This document shows positions 17,963 to 26,318 of a stretch of DNA of 64,000 nt, piece by piece. Position numbers and translations under genes: made by a program. The notes under the pieces were generated by a model. It was not told the origin of the DNA. It saw nothing but the letters and a program-made list of their open reading frames with translations, and made no database searches. The stretch lies in the NCBI RefSeq assembly GCF_020883495.1, contig NZ_CP086610.1, positions 3,927,892 through 3,991,891 of the forward strand. Direction: 5' to 3'. Numbering within the stretch: the stretch's first letter is position 1; every line of letters starts with the position of its first letter. Origin of the DNA: Shinella zoogloeoides. Its GTDB lineage: Bacteria > Pseudomonadota > Alphaproteobacteria > Rhizobiales > Rhizobiaceae.

Positions 17963-18651
17963 TGAACCCCTTCAAAAGACCCGCCGCCCATTACGGCAAG
18001 CCTCCCGAACCCGAGACGCCCTACCAGAAGGCCGCCCAGGTCTGGGACGAGCGCATCGGCTCGGCCCGCGTCCAGGCGAAGAACTGGCGCTACATGGCCT
18101 TCGGCTCTCTGATCCTCTCGGCGGGCTTCGCCGGCGCGCTCGTCATCCAGTCGGCGCGCGGGACCGTCGTGCCCTGGGTCGTTCAGGTCGACAAGCTCGG
18201 CCAGCCGCAGAGCATCGAACCGGCGACGGCCGAATATCGCCCGACCGATCCGCAGATCGCATGGCATCTCGGCCGCTTCATCGAGCAGGTCAGGAGCATC
18301 CCCGCCGATCCCATCGTCGTCCGCCAGAACTGGCTTCGCGCCTATGAATGGACGACCGATCGCGGCGCTGGCGCGCTCAACGACTATGCCCGCACCAACG
18401 ATCCCTTCGCCAAGGTCGGCACGCAGCAGATCGCCGTCGACGTCTCCAGCGTCATCCGCGCCTCGCCGGATTCGTTCCGCGTCGCCTGGACCGAGCGGCA
18501 GTTCGAGAATGGCGCGCTCGCCTCGACCCAGCGCTGGACCGCGATCCTGACGATCGCGCTTCAGCCGCCGCGCGACGCCGAGCGCCTGAAAGCCAATCCG
18601 CTCGGTATCTACGTCAACGCCATCAACTGGTCGCGGGAGATGGGCCAATGA
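17962..18651 (+). CDS. trbF: Conjugal transfer protein TrbF (VirB8-like)
   Basis: A 229-residue inner-membrane assembly factor: a cytoplasmic N-terminus, one membrane helix at about residues 47-66 and a periplasmic VirB8 domain with VPWVVQVDKLG and RWTAILTIAL. VirB8 proteins bridge inner-membrane and core components of the channel. It is coupled to trbL and to trbG (ATGA overlap). Confidence 0.93.
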   Translation: MNPFKRPAAHYGKPPEPETPYQKAAQVWDERIGSARVQAKNWRYMAFGSLILSAGFAGALVIQSARGTVVPWVVQVDKLGQPQSIEPATAEYRPTDPQIAWHLGRFIEQVRSIPADPIVVRQNWLRAYEWTTDRGAGALNDYARTNDPFAKVGTQQIAVDVSSVIRASPDSFRVAWTERQFENGALASTQRWTAILTIALQPPRDAERLKANPLGIYVNAINWSREMGQ

Positions 18652-19604
18652 ACCCGGCAATCCGCAAATCCGCCGCCTTGGTGGTCCTCCTGTCCGCGAC
18701 GGCTCTGGCGGGCTGCGCCACCTTCAAGCCCCCGGAAATCAGCTACGACGCCAGCGTCCCGCCGCTGCCGGAAGTCCCCGTCACCGTGACGGACGAACGG
18801 CCCAAGCCCCTGAACGTGCCCCCGGGCTGGACCGTCGCGCGCGGCGGCGAGACCGCCGGCACCCCGACCGGCCGCGTCGAGAACGCCAATGCCGCCGCTC
18901 GCGTGCAACCGCGCCGCGAGGGCTATTACAACGCCATCCAGGTCTATCCGTGGTCAGAAGGCGCGCTCTATCAAGTCTATGCCGCTCCGGGTCAGATCAC
19001 CAGCATTGCGCTCGAACCCGGCGAGGCCCTGACGGGCGCCGGGCCGATCGCCGCCGGCGATACCGCGCGCTGGATCATCGGCGATACCGAATCCGGCTCC
19101 GGCGTGAGTCGTCGCGTGCTGGTTCTGGTGAAGCCCTCGCGCGCCGACATCACCACGAACCTCGTCATCACGACTGACCGGCGCACCTACATGATCGAGC
19201 TGCGCTCGGGCGAGAAGCCCTATATGCCCGCCGTCTCCTGGGCCTATCCGCAACCGGCAGGCGGCGGGCGGCAGACGCTTCCGGCAACGCCGGTCATTCC
19301 GGCCGTGGCCGCGCGCAACTATCGCTACGGTCTCACCGGCGACACGCCGCCATGGAAGCCGGTCGCGGTCTATGACGATGGCCGCCGCGTCTATGTCGAG
19401 TTCCCGCGCGGCATCGTGCAGGGCGAAATGCCGCCGATCTTCGTCATCGGCCCCAATGGCGAAACCCAGGTCGTCAACAGCCGCATCCATCAACACATCC
19501 TGATCGTCGATCGCCTGTTCGGCGCGGCCGAGCTGCGTCTTGGCGCGGGCGACCGCCAGCAGACCGTCAGGATCGTCCGCACCGACGGGAGACCGCAATC
19601 ATGA
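18648..19604 (+). CDS. trbG: Conjugal transfer protein TrbG (VirB9-like)
   Basis: A 318-residue VirB9/CagX family protein that forms the outer-membrane core ring with the VirB10-like TrbI. The N-terminus is a lipoprotein signal (ALAGC, Cys22), so this TrbG may be anchored by lipid itself. Characteristic segments are YPWSEGALYQVYAAPGQIT and, near the end, IVDRLFGAAELRLG. It starts within the trbF stop, and its stop overlaps the trbI start. Confidence 0.93.
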   Translation: MNPAIRKSAALVVLLSATALAGCATFKPPEISYDASVPPLPEVPVTVTDERPKPLNVPPGWTVARGGETAGTPTGRVENANAAARVQPRREGYYNAIQVYPWSEGALYQVYAAPGQITSIALEPGEALTGAGPIAAGDTARWIIGDTESGSGVSRRVLVLVKPSRADITTNLVITTDRRTYMIELRSGEKPYMPAVSWAYPQPAGGGRQTLPATPVIPAVAARNYRYGLTGDTPPWKPVAVYDDGRRVYVEFPRGIVQGEMPPIFVIGPNGETQVVNSRIHQHILIVDRLFGAAELRLGAGDRQQTVRIVRTDGRPQS

Positions 19605-20737
19605 GTGAGACCGAGACCAGCACCAACCCCATGCGCCTGCGCGCCGAAACGCCGCGCGTCACCCGCCTGTCGCGCAAGATGCTCGCCGGCGTCGCCGCCG
19701 TCGCCATGGTCGGCATCGGCGGGGCACTCATCTATGCACTCCAAACCCGCGGGCCGGGCGATGGCGGCGAGGAACTATACTCCACCAACAACCGCCAGAC
19801 CGCCGATGGCCTCGCAGGCCTGCCCAAGGACTATGCCGGCCCGGTCCTCGGCCCGGCTTTGCCCGGCGATCTCGGCGGCCCCATCCTGAGCGCGCAGAAC
19901 GCCGGCCAACCGGTCGTGTCGCCCGTCGTGCCGACACCCGGCGTCGACGAGGCAGAACAGCGCCGCCGCGCCGAGGAAGAAGCCGCGCGCCTCAGCACCG
20001 TCTTCTTCCAGTCCCGTCAGGGATCGACCGCCCCGGCGACAGCGGGCGCGATGCCGGGCCTCGATCTCGGCGGTGCGGGTGGACAAGCCTCAACCGCGCA
20101 GGACAAGCAGCTCGCCTTCCTCAACGCGGCGGCCGACCGGCGCACGGTCACGCCCGATCGCGTGACGCCGCCGGCGTCGCCCTTCGTGCTTCAGGCCGGC
20201 GCGGTGATTTCAGCCGCGCTCATCACCGGCATCCGTTCCGACCTTCCCGGCCAGATCACCGCGCAGGTCACGGAGAATATCTACGATAGCCCTACGGGCC
20301 GCATCCTCCTCGTGCCGCAGGGCACGCGGCTCATCGGCCAATATGACAACAGCGTCCAGTTCGGGCAGCGCCGTGTCTTGCTGGTCTGGAACCGCCTCAT
20401 CATGCCGAACGGCCGCTCTATCGTTCTCGAGCGCCAGCCGGGCGCCGACACGCAAGGCTATGCCGGTCTTGAGGATGGCGTCGATTACCACTGGTGGGAT
20501 CTCGCCAAGGCCGCCGTCCTTTCGACCTTGCTCGGCGTCGGCACGGAACTCGCTACCGACGACAATGATCGCCTCATCGCTGCCATTCGCGGCGGCGCAC
20601 AGGACACCGTCAATCAGGCGGGGCAACAGGTCGTCCAGCGCCAGTTGCAGGTCGCGCCGACGCTGACCATCCGGCCGGGCTTTCCGGTCAGGGTCATCGT
20701 GACCCGCGACATCGTATTCGAGCCCTACAGGAGCTGA
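19601..20737 (+). CDS. trbI: Conjugal transfer protein TrbI (VirB10-like)
   Basis: A 378-residue VirB10-family protein spanning the envelope. A membrane helix lies at about residues 26-47, followed by a Pro/Gly-rich periplasmic linker and the C-terminal VirB10 domain from about residue 185 (AGAVISAALITGIRSDLPGQITAQV) to the end. It is the last structural gene of the trb operon, and DUF2274 follows 3 bases later. Confidence 0.94.
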   Translation: MSETETSTNPMRLRAETPRVTRLSRKMLAGVAAVAMVGIGGALIYALQTRGPGDGGEELYSTNNRQTADGLAGLPKDYAGPVLGPALPGDLGGPILSAQNAGQPVVSPVVPTPGVDEAEQRRRAEEEAARLSTVFFQSRQGSTAPATAGAMPGLDLGGAGGQASTAQDKQLAFLNAAADRRTVTPDRVTPPASPFVLQAGAVISAALITGIRSDLPGQITAQVTENIYDSPTGRILLVPQGTRLIGQYDNSVQFGQRRVLLVWNRLIMPNGRSIVLERQPGADTQGYAGLEDGVDYHWWDLAKAAVLSTLLGVGTELATDDNDRLIAAIRGGAQDTVNQAGQQVVQRQLQVAPTLTIRPGFPVRVIVTRDIVFEPYRS

Positions 20738-20740
20738 TCC

Positions 20741-20956
20741 GTGACCAAACTCAAACTCGGCCCCATCGCCAACGACAAGCCCGTCAGGGTCGCGCTGGAG
20801 TTGCCCGCTGCACTCCATCGCGACCTGATCGAATACGGCCGCCTTCTCGCAGAGGGCGGCGCACCGATCGAGCCCGCAAAGCTCATCGTGCCGATGTTGG
20901 AACGCTTCATCGCCACCGATCGCGGCTTCGCCAAGGCGCGGCGCACGACGGGCTGA
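20741..20956 (+). CDS. DUF2274 family protein
   Basis: A 71-residue protein of the DUF2274 family (KLGPIANDKPVRVALELPAALHRDL), which regularly follows trbI in rhizobial and related ICEs. The start is a GTG with an AGGAG site just upstream in the trbI tail. The sequence resembles small DNA-binding regulators, but the function is unknown. Confidence 0.85.
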   Translation: MTKLKLGPIANDKPVRVALELPAALHRDLIEYGRLLAEGGAPIEPAKLIVPMLERFIATDRGFAKARRTTG

Positions 20957-21206
20957 CCGCTCAAACCGGCAATGTCCTCCAGGCCATCCAGCGGGCGCGT
21001 TAATCGCCGCATTCAGGGCGAAGCCGGCTTGGCTGGGGTGCCGCGCGCGAGTGAGCGTGAATTCGGCACGCTACCGGCCACCGATCTTTCGCCATGGTTC
21101 GCCAGACGCCGGGAAAGCAGCCACGTCGCTGCTCCGGCCGCGTTGAAGAAACGAGGTTTGGCATGAACATATCGAATGGCGGGATCGCACGCGGCGGGGA
21201 TGGACG
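20957..21206. other. Gap between DUF2274 and the AlpA-like gene
   Basis: These 250 bases hold no convincing reading frame. Their place, between the end of the transfer operon and the recombination module, would suit a promoter for the AlpA-like gene. I see no clear promoter or oriT-like repeat. Confidence 0.4.
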
Positions 21207-21476
21207 ATGAACCAGCCGCCCCCTCTCAGCAAACGCACCATCCGCAGACACCAGCTTCGCGAGATCGTCCCTCTGGCCGACACCACCATCTACGATATGG
21301 AGCAGCGGGGCGACTTCCCGCAACGCTTCTACCTGACGGCCCGAACAGTCGTGTGGGATCTAGCAGAGGTGGAGGCTTGGCTGGATGAACGCCGCCGAGC
21401 CTCCAAAGCGAAAACCATCAAGCGGGCGCCGTCCCCTGACGTGGCGCTCCGGAAAACCCGGCCCATCAAAGGTTAG
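21207..21476 (+). CDS. AlpA-like regulator / excisionase-type protein
   Basis: An 89-residue AlpA-type helix-turn-helix protein: LREIVPLADTTIYDMEQRGDFPQRFYLTARTVVWDLAEVEAWL is the MerR-like DNA-binding core. AlpA proteins activate integrase genes or serve as excisionases. It converges with the integrase gene, and the two coding ends overlap by 11 bases. GGGGA lies upstream of the ATG. Confidence 0.85.
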   Translation: MNQPPPLSKRTIRRHQLREIVPLADTTIYDMEQRGDFPQRFYLTARTVVWDLAEVEAWLDERRRASKAKTIKRAPSPDVALRKTRPIKG

Positions 21477-22722
21477 GCTCGGGGACCAGCAGGTCCATTG
21501 AGGCCGGATAGAGCGTCGGGGTGTATTTCTGACCGGCCACCCATGCGTCGATGAGTTTGGCCCATTCCTGCATCATATGGCGGCGCTGGTGCTCATACTC
21601 CGCCTTGTTGTAGATGCCACGCGACGAACGCCCATCCTCATGCGCCAGGCACTTCTCGATCCAGTCGCTGTTGAACCCCAGCTCGTTGAGCAGTGTCGAT
21701 CCTGTGCGGCGCAGGTCATGCACCGTGAACGGTTCCAAGGGCAGTCCCGCCTTCTTGGCCTGCTCGACCACCGCATAGGTGACGCGATTGAAGGTCGCGC
21801 GCGACATCGGCGCATCCGCGTCGTAGCGCGACGGCAGTAGATATCGCGAATTGCCGGCGCAGGTCTTGAGCGCGATGAGGATGTCGATCGCCTGTTCGCA
21901 CAGATAGACGTTGTGCGGCTTGGAGCGCTTCATCCGTTCTTTCGGAATCGACCACACCGCATTTTCGAAGTCGATCTCATCCCAGGTCGCGTCCTGCAGC
22001 TCGCTCTTGCGAACCATGGTCAGCAGGAACAGCTTCATTCCGAGGCGGATCGTCGGCAGCGTGGCCACATGCTCAAGCTGCCCAAGCATGACCCGGATTT
22101 CGGCGGGCGATAGCGAGCGGTCCTTGGGAACGAACGTCGCGATCGAGGAAGGTCCGACTTCATCAGCCGGGTTCGGCACCTTCTCCCCGTGCAGGATCGC
22201 GAAGGAATAAACCAGCTTCACGATGTCACGGACATGGACCGCAGTGGCCGGCGCTCCACGGGCCTTCACCTTCGCGCACATCGCCCGGAGATCCTCGGGG
22301 CTGATTTCCGTCAGCAGCCGATTGCGAAACGTCGGATGGATATCCCGCTCGTAGATCGTGCGGCGCATCGCGCGGGTGCTTTCGGCCATCCGGTGCTCTT
22401 GCAGCCAGCGTTCAGCAAACTCGCCGAAGCTCTTTGCTTCCTTGATGCGACGCTTCTCACGCTGCTTTTCCTGGGCGGGCGACCGCCCTTCCTGAATCGA
22501 GCGCTGCGCGTCGATCAGTTTCTCCCGCGCACGCGCCAGAGACAGGCCGGCGGACCCGTACCGACCGAGCGTCAAGGTCTCTCGCCGGCCGTTCATGCGG
22601 TAGTCGTACCGGAAGACAACCGACCCCGAGGGCTGGACCACGACGTACATACCGTCACGGTCAGCAATCTTGTATAATTTATCTTTTGGTTTCAGTGCCT
22701 TAATGGCGGCGTCAGTAAGCAT
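21466..22722 (-). CDS. int: Tyrosine recombinase, P4-type integrase
   Basis: A 418-residue integrase with an N-terminal DUF4102 arm-binding domain (MLTDAAIKALKPKDKLYKIAD), a central core-binding domain and a C-terminal catalytic domain. The catalytic residues are in place: Arg238 (VRKSEL), His335 and Arg338 (HDLRRTG), His361 (LAHEDG) and Tyr371 (GIYNKAEY). The promoter side faces guaA, 320 bases away, so integrase and attachment site are adjacent as expected for an ICE. The enzyme looks intact and should be active. Confidence 0.96.
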   Translation of the reverse strand: MLTDAAIKALKPKDKLYKIADRDGMYVVVQPSGSVVFRYDYRMNGRRETLTLGRYGSAGLSLARAREKLIDAQRSIQEGRSPAQEKQREKRRIKEAKSFGEFAERWLQEHRMAESTRAMRRTIYERDIHPTFRNRLLTEISPEDLRAMCAKVKARGAPATAVHVRDIVKLVYSFAILHGEKVPNPADEVGPSSIATFVPKDRSLSPAEIRVMLGQLEHVATLPTIRLGMKLFLLTMVRKSELQDATWDEIDFENAVWSIPKERMKRSKPHNVYLCEQAIDILIALKTCAGNSRYLLPSRYDADAPMSRATFNRVTYAVVEQAKKAGLPLEPFTVHDLRRTGSTLLNELGFNSDWIEKCLAHEDGRSSRGIYNKAEYEHQRRHMMQEWAKLIDAWVAGQKYTPTLYPASMDLLVPEPNL

Positions 22723-23041
22723 TGGACCCTCCGAAATCGTTCAAAAAACGCGAGAGAGCCACCAAATATACCGTCAGGCCAAAATCAGCCTCTCTTGACG
22801 GCAAATTTCCTTTTATTCTCAATGGAATAATGTCGAAAAAAATACCGTCACAAGCTCTCTTAGCCCTGACGGTATATGCAATCTGACGATGTCACAAGAG
22901 TCCCCATACCGTCAGCCATACCGTCGATCGCGAGGCTTGCCCGGCGATAGACGGCGATAGCTTCGGTTTGGATTATTGTTTGTTTTCAGTGTATTATGGA
23001 GGGTTATAGAGGGCAATCGGCGGCGTTCGGATAGGCCTGAA
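22723..23041. other. Integrase-guaA intergenic region (element end)
   Basis: These 319 bases hold no gene. They are more AT-rich than their surroundings and carry five copies of a 9-bp motif described separately. The region must contain the integrase promoter and the end of the element. A clear -10/-35 pair was not assigned. Confidence 0.7.
22768..22926. repeat. Five iterated ATACCGTCA motifs near the attachment site
   Basis: ATACCGTCA occurs at 22768-22776, 22842-22850 and 22906-22914, on the minus strand at 22867-22875, and with one change (ATACCGTCG) at 22918-22926. A shorter TGACGG is at 22796. Clustered short repeats between an integrase gene and its target fit arm-type integrase or excisionase sites; an operator for the integrase promoter is the alternative. 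Confidence 0.65.
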
Positions 23042-23062
23042 TCATTCCCACTCGATCGTGCC
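23042..23062. other. Predicted attachment site at the guaA 3' end
   Basis: The last codons and stop of guaA (coding GTIEWE-stop) abut the element. Integration at the guaA 3' end normally regenerates the stop codon within the att core. The extent is a guess because the matching repeat at the other end of the element is outside the window. Confidence 0.5.
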
Positions 23063-24604
23063 CGGCGGCTTCGACGTCACATCATAGACGACGCGGTTGA
23101 TGCCGCGGACTTCGTTGATGATGCGGGTGGCGGCGCGGCCGAGGAAGTTCATGTCGTAGTGGTAGAAATCCGCCGTCATGCCGTCGACGGAGGTGACGGC
23201 GCGAAGGGCGCAGACGAATTCGTAGGTGCGGCCGTCGCCCATGACGCCGACGGTCTGGACGGGGAGCAGCACGGCGAAGGCCTGCCAGATCTTGTCGTAG
23301 AGGCCCGCCTTGCGGATCTCGTCGAGATAGATGGCGTCGGCTTCGCGCAGGATCTCCAGCTTGTCGCGGGTGATGCCGCCCGGGCAGCGGATGGCAAGGC
23401 CCGGACCCGGGAAGGGATGGCGGCCGATGAACGAGTCTGGCAGGCCGAGTTCGCGGCCGAGCACGCGCACCTCGTCCTTGAAGAGTTCGCGCAGCGGCTC
23501 GACGAGCTTCATGTTCATGCGCTCGGGCAGGCCGCCGACATTGTGGTGCGACTTGATCGTAACCGAGGGGCCGCCGGTGAAGGAAACGCTTTCGATGACG
23601 TCCGGATAGAGCGTGCCCTGGGCGAGGAATTCCGCGCCGCCGAGCTTGCCGGCCTCTTCCTCGAAGACCTCGATGAACAGGCGGCCGATGATCTTGCGCT
23701 TGGTCTCCGGGTCGGAAACGCCTTCCAGCTCGCCGACGAAGCGGTCGACGGCGTCGACATGGATGAGATGCAGGTTGTAGTGCTCGCGGAACATGGCGAC
23801 GACGTCGGCCGCCTCGTTCTTGCGCATCAGGCCGTGGTCGACGAGGATGCAGGTGAGCTGCGCGCCGACCGCCTCATGGATGAGGAGGGCCGCGACGGAA
23901 CTGTCGACGCCGCCCGAAAGGGCGCAGATGACGCGCTTGTCGCCGACCTGCTCGCGGATCGCTTCCACCGCGCGGGCGCGGTAGGCGGACATCGACCAGT
24001 CGCCCTTGATGCCGGCGATCTTGTGCACGAAGTTGGAGAGCAGCTTCGCGCCGTCCGGCGTGTGCACCACTTCCGGGTGGAACATGGTCGTGTAGTAGCG
24101 CTTCGCCTCGTTGACGCAGATGGCGAAGGGGGCGTTTTCCGAAACGCCGATGATCTCGAAGCCTTCAGGTGCGACGGTGACGCGGTCGCCGTGGCTCATC
24201 CAGACCGGGTATTTGTTGCCCACTTCCCAGAAGCCTTCGAAGAGCGGGCTCTCCTTCAGGATTTCCACATCGGCACGGCCGAATTCGCGGGCATGGCCAC
24301 CCTCGACGGTGCCGCCGAGCTGGGTGGCGAGCGTCTGCTGGCCGTAGCAGATGCCGAGGATCGGCAGGCCGGAATCGAAGACGATCTGCGGTGCGCGGGG
24401 GCTGCCCTGATCGAGGACCGAGGCGGGGCCGCCGGAAAAGATGATCGCCTTCGGCTTCATGCGGTGGAAGGCTTCTTCCGCCGACTGGAAGGGGATGATC
24501 TCGCAATAGACGCCTGCTTCGCGCACGCGCCGCCCGATGAGCTGGGTCACCTGGCTGCCGAAATCGATGATGAGAACGCTGTCGGGATGAGCTGTCTGGG
24601 TCAT
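23042..24604 (-). CDS. guaA: GMP synthase (glutamine-hydrolysing)
   Basis: A 520-residue enzyme converting XMP, glutamine and ATP to GMP. The N-terminal class I amidotransferase has its nucleophile in LGICYGQQ (about Cys86) and partners in MFHPEV. The ATP pyrophosphatase domain has the SGGVDSS loop. The dimerisation domain ends in [10 protein letters not shown], the family's normal end, so the neighbouring element has not damaged the gene. It lies 53 bases downstream of the MTA nucleosidase gene on the same strand. Confidence 0.97.
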   Translation of the reverse strand: MTQTAHPDSVLIIDFGSQVTQLIGRRVREAGVYCEIIPFQSAEEAFHRMKPKAIIFSGGPASVLDQGSPRAPQIVFDSGLPILGICYGQQTLATQLGGTVEGGHAREFGRADVEILKESPLFEGFWEVGNKYPVWMSHGDRVTVAPEGFEIIGVSENAPFAICVNEAKRYYTTMFHPEVVHTPDGAKLLSNFVHKIAGIKGDWSMSAYRARAVEAIREQVGDKRVICALSGGVDSSVAALLIHEAVGAQLTCILVDHGLMRKNEAADVVAMFREHYNLHLIHVDAVDRFVGELEGVSDPETKRKIIGRLFIEVFEEEAGKLGGAEFLAQGTLYPDVIESVSFTGGPSVTIKSHHNVGGLPERMNMKLVEPLRELFKDEVRVLGRELGLPDSFIGRHPFPGPGLAIRCPGGITRDKLEILREADAIYLDEIRKAGLYDKIWQAFAVLLPVQTVGVMGDGRTYEFVCALRAVTSVDGMTADFYHYDMNFLGRAATRIINEVRGINRVVYDVTSKPPGTIEWE

Positions 24605-24657
24605 GGCGAGCCTTTAAAGAATATCCGCGCGGCGCGCAACGGGGGAAAGCCGGATTT

Positions 24658-25302
24658 TCAGCCGTTGCGAACCACGGTCCCGCTGGCGATGGCCGCCTCC
24701 AGGAGATCGACGGCGGCGGCGAGCTTTTCGTCGATCACATGCAGGTATTCCGTCCAGTCGCCGATATGGGTGAGCTCGGCCTTGCCGTCGGAAATGCCGC
24801 GAAGGCCGATGAGCGGGACGTTGAAGGCCTGGCAGGCGCGCAGCTCCGCATAGGTCTCCATCTCCACCATGTCGGCGTCGATATCGGCATAGGCCGCGCC
24901 GGAGACGATGTTGGCGCCCGTCGAGAGCCGCGCCGCCGGAATGCCGGGAATGGTGAAGGGCAGGGCGACTTCCACGGGCAGGTCGAGGAAGGGCGTCGCG
25001 CCCTTGGTGAAGCCGAGGGGCGAGGCGTCCATGTCGCGATAGGAGACCGATGTCGCCTGGTAAATGGCGGTCTGCTCCAGCGTGGCGGAGCCGGCCGAGC
25101 CGAGCGAGACGACGTAATCGGGAAGGTTCCCTCCCGCTTCCAGATGGCAGAGGGCGAGCGTCAGTTGCACGGCGGCCTCGACCGGGCCGACGCCCGTCAT
25201 GAAGGGCGCGATGCGGGCTTTCAGGTGCGGGCCGTATTCGGCATCGGCGGCCATGACATAGAGGATGCGCTTGTCCGCGACGGTCTTGAGGGTAAAGCTC
25301 AT
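24658..25302 (-). CDS. 5'-methylthioadenosine/S-adenosylhomocysteine nucleosidase-like
   Basis: A 214-residue phosphorylase-superfamily protein with the nucleosidase core: VSLGSAGS, then VEMETYAELRAC (purine-site Glu) and LRGISDGKA with the catalytic Asp. These enzymes cleave MTA or SAH to adenine for methionine and SAM recycling. The start shares an ATGA with the stop of the thioesterase gene upstream. Confidence 0.85.
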   Translation of the reverse strand: MSFTLKTVADKRILYVMAADAEYGPHLKARIAPFMTGVGPVEAAVQLTLALCHLEAGGNLPDYVVSLGSAGSATLEQTAIYQATSVSYRDMDASPLGFTKGATPFLDLPVEVALPFTIPGIPAARLSTGANIVSGAAYADIDADMVEMETYAELRACQAFNVPLIGLRGISDGKAELTHIGDWTEYLHVIDEKLAAAVDLLEAAIASGTVVRNG

Positions 25303-25748
25303 TCGGCGATGTCCTCGCGGCCGCGCACGACCATCATCGTGCCGGTCATGGAGGCGATCAGCTTGGCGGGGCCGTCGGAGATGGCATAGCCGCGCCCGTC
25401 GGCAACGATGATGTTGCTGCCGGGCTTGGTGACCTCGCCGCGGAAGAGGAAGCGCTCGCCGCGCCCCGGCGACATGAGGTTCACCTTGAACTCGATGGTG
25501 AGGATCGAGGCATCCGCATCGATGACGGAATAGGCGGCATAGCCGCAAGCTGTGTCCAGCGCGGCGGAGATGACGCCGGCATGCAGGAAACCGTGCTGCT
25601 GCGTCAGCTTGTCGTCGAAGGGCAGCTCGATTTCCACCGTGCCGTGGGAGACGCGGGTCAGTTCCGCGCCGATGAGCCGCATGGCGGCCTGCCGCTCGAA
25701 GCTCCTTGCGATGCGGCCGGCGAAATCCGCCGAGGGAATGCCTGTCAT
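25299..25748 (-). CDS. PaaI family hotdog-fold thioesterase
   Basis: A 149-residue hotdog thioesterase with the PaaI-type signature QQHGFLHAGVISAALDTACGYAA. It hydrolyses acyl-CoA or aryl-CoA esters; the substrate is not evident. I prefer the ATG at 25748, which gives a normal family N-terminus; a GTG at 25790 would add 14 residues. It is coupled to the nucleosidase gene. Confidence 0.85.
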   Translation of the reverse strand: MTGIPSADFAGRIARSFERQAAMRLIGAELTRVSHGTVEIELPFDDKLTQQHGFLHAGVISAALDTACGYAAYSVIDADASILTIEFKVNLMSPGRGERFLFRGEVTKPGSNIIVADGRGYAISDGPAKLIASMTGTMMVVRGREDIAE

Positions 25749-25818
25749 GATGTGCCCGTGTCCCAGCCCTGTTTCGGCGGAGGTTTGCACGGCGCATGCT
25801 GCACTGCAAGCGTCCCCG

Positions 25819-26274
25819 TCAGTTCAGGGCGATAATCGCCCCGTTGAGCGCGGTCGCGAAGGCGACCCAGGCGAGATAGGGCAGGAAGAGCAGCGCCGCC
25901 GCCCGGTCCTGCCGCCGGGACGCGGCGATGAAGCCTATCACGCAGACGAGGAGGGCAAGGATGACGATCAGCGCGGAAGTGGGGTCCTTCAGGCCGAAGA
26001 AGACTGGCGACCAGGCGAAGTTGAAGACGAGCTGGGCGAACCACAGCCGCATCGCCATGGAATGGCGCAGGGTGAGCCATGTCCGGGCGCCGACCACGCC
26101 GATGAGGACGTAGAGGAGGCTCCAGACCGGCGCGAAGACCCAGTTCGGTGGGTTGAACGAGGGTTTTGCCAGCGATTGATACCAGTCGCCGGGCATGTTG
26201 CCGGCGCCGATCAGCAGGCCGCCGCCGAGAACGAGGATGATGAAGGTGAGATAGACGAGGGGCTTGTTGCTCAT
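25819..26274 (-). CDS. TspO/MBR family protein
   Basis: A 151-residue membrane protein with five hydrophobic segments and TspO hallmarks: WYQSLAKPSFNPPNWVFAPVW and, later, AQLVFNFAWSPVFFG. Bacterial TspO proteins bind porphyrins and modulate tetrapyrrole and stress responses. The ATG at 26274 is preferred because the family begins at this point; an upstream in-frame start at 26292 would add six residues. Confidence 0.92.
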   Translation of the reverse strand: MSNKPLVYLTFIILVLGGGLLIGAGNMPGDWYQSLAKPSFNPPNWVFAPVWSLLYVLIGVVGARTWLTLRHSMAMRLWFAQLVFNFAWSPVFFGLKDPTSALIVILALLVCVIGFIAASRRQDRAAALLFLPYLAWVAFATALNGAIIALN

Positions 26275-26318
26275 GCCGGGGAGGTAGCGCACCCCGGCGC
26301 GTCGTCCAGAGGTGAAAA

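Larger units (their letters stand above)
1..23041. mobile_element. Right-hand part of a guaA-integrated ICE (Trb-type)
   Basis: The stretch carries a coupling protein, a full trbBCDEJKLFGI set, DUF2274 and AlpA-like proteins and, at its right edge, a tyrosine integrase reading away from the 3' end of guaA. Integrase next to the 3' end of a conserved gene is the usual layout of an ICE or genomic island, and guaA is a known integration target. The left end, the relaxase and any replication or partition genes are not in the window, so the element is longer than 23 kb. Assigning the autotransporter-globin-SapC-IalB block to the element is inference from its position beside the transfer genes. Confidence 0.85.

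Noticed and set aside
20957..21206. Possible origin of transfer between the DUF2274 and AlpA-like genes
   Set aside because: No inverted repeat or nick-site-like sequence is visible, and the relaxase that would normally be adjacent is not here.
22976..24853. 625-codon plus-strand open frame over guaA
   Set aside because: It mirrors guaA on the other strand in a GC-rich genome; the product is low-complexity Asp/Arg/Ala without any domain.
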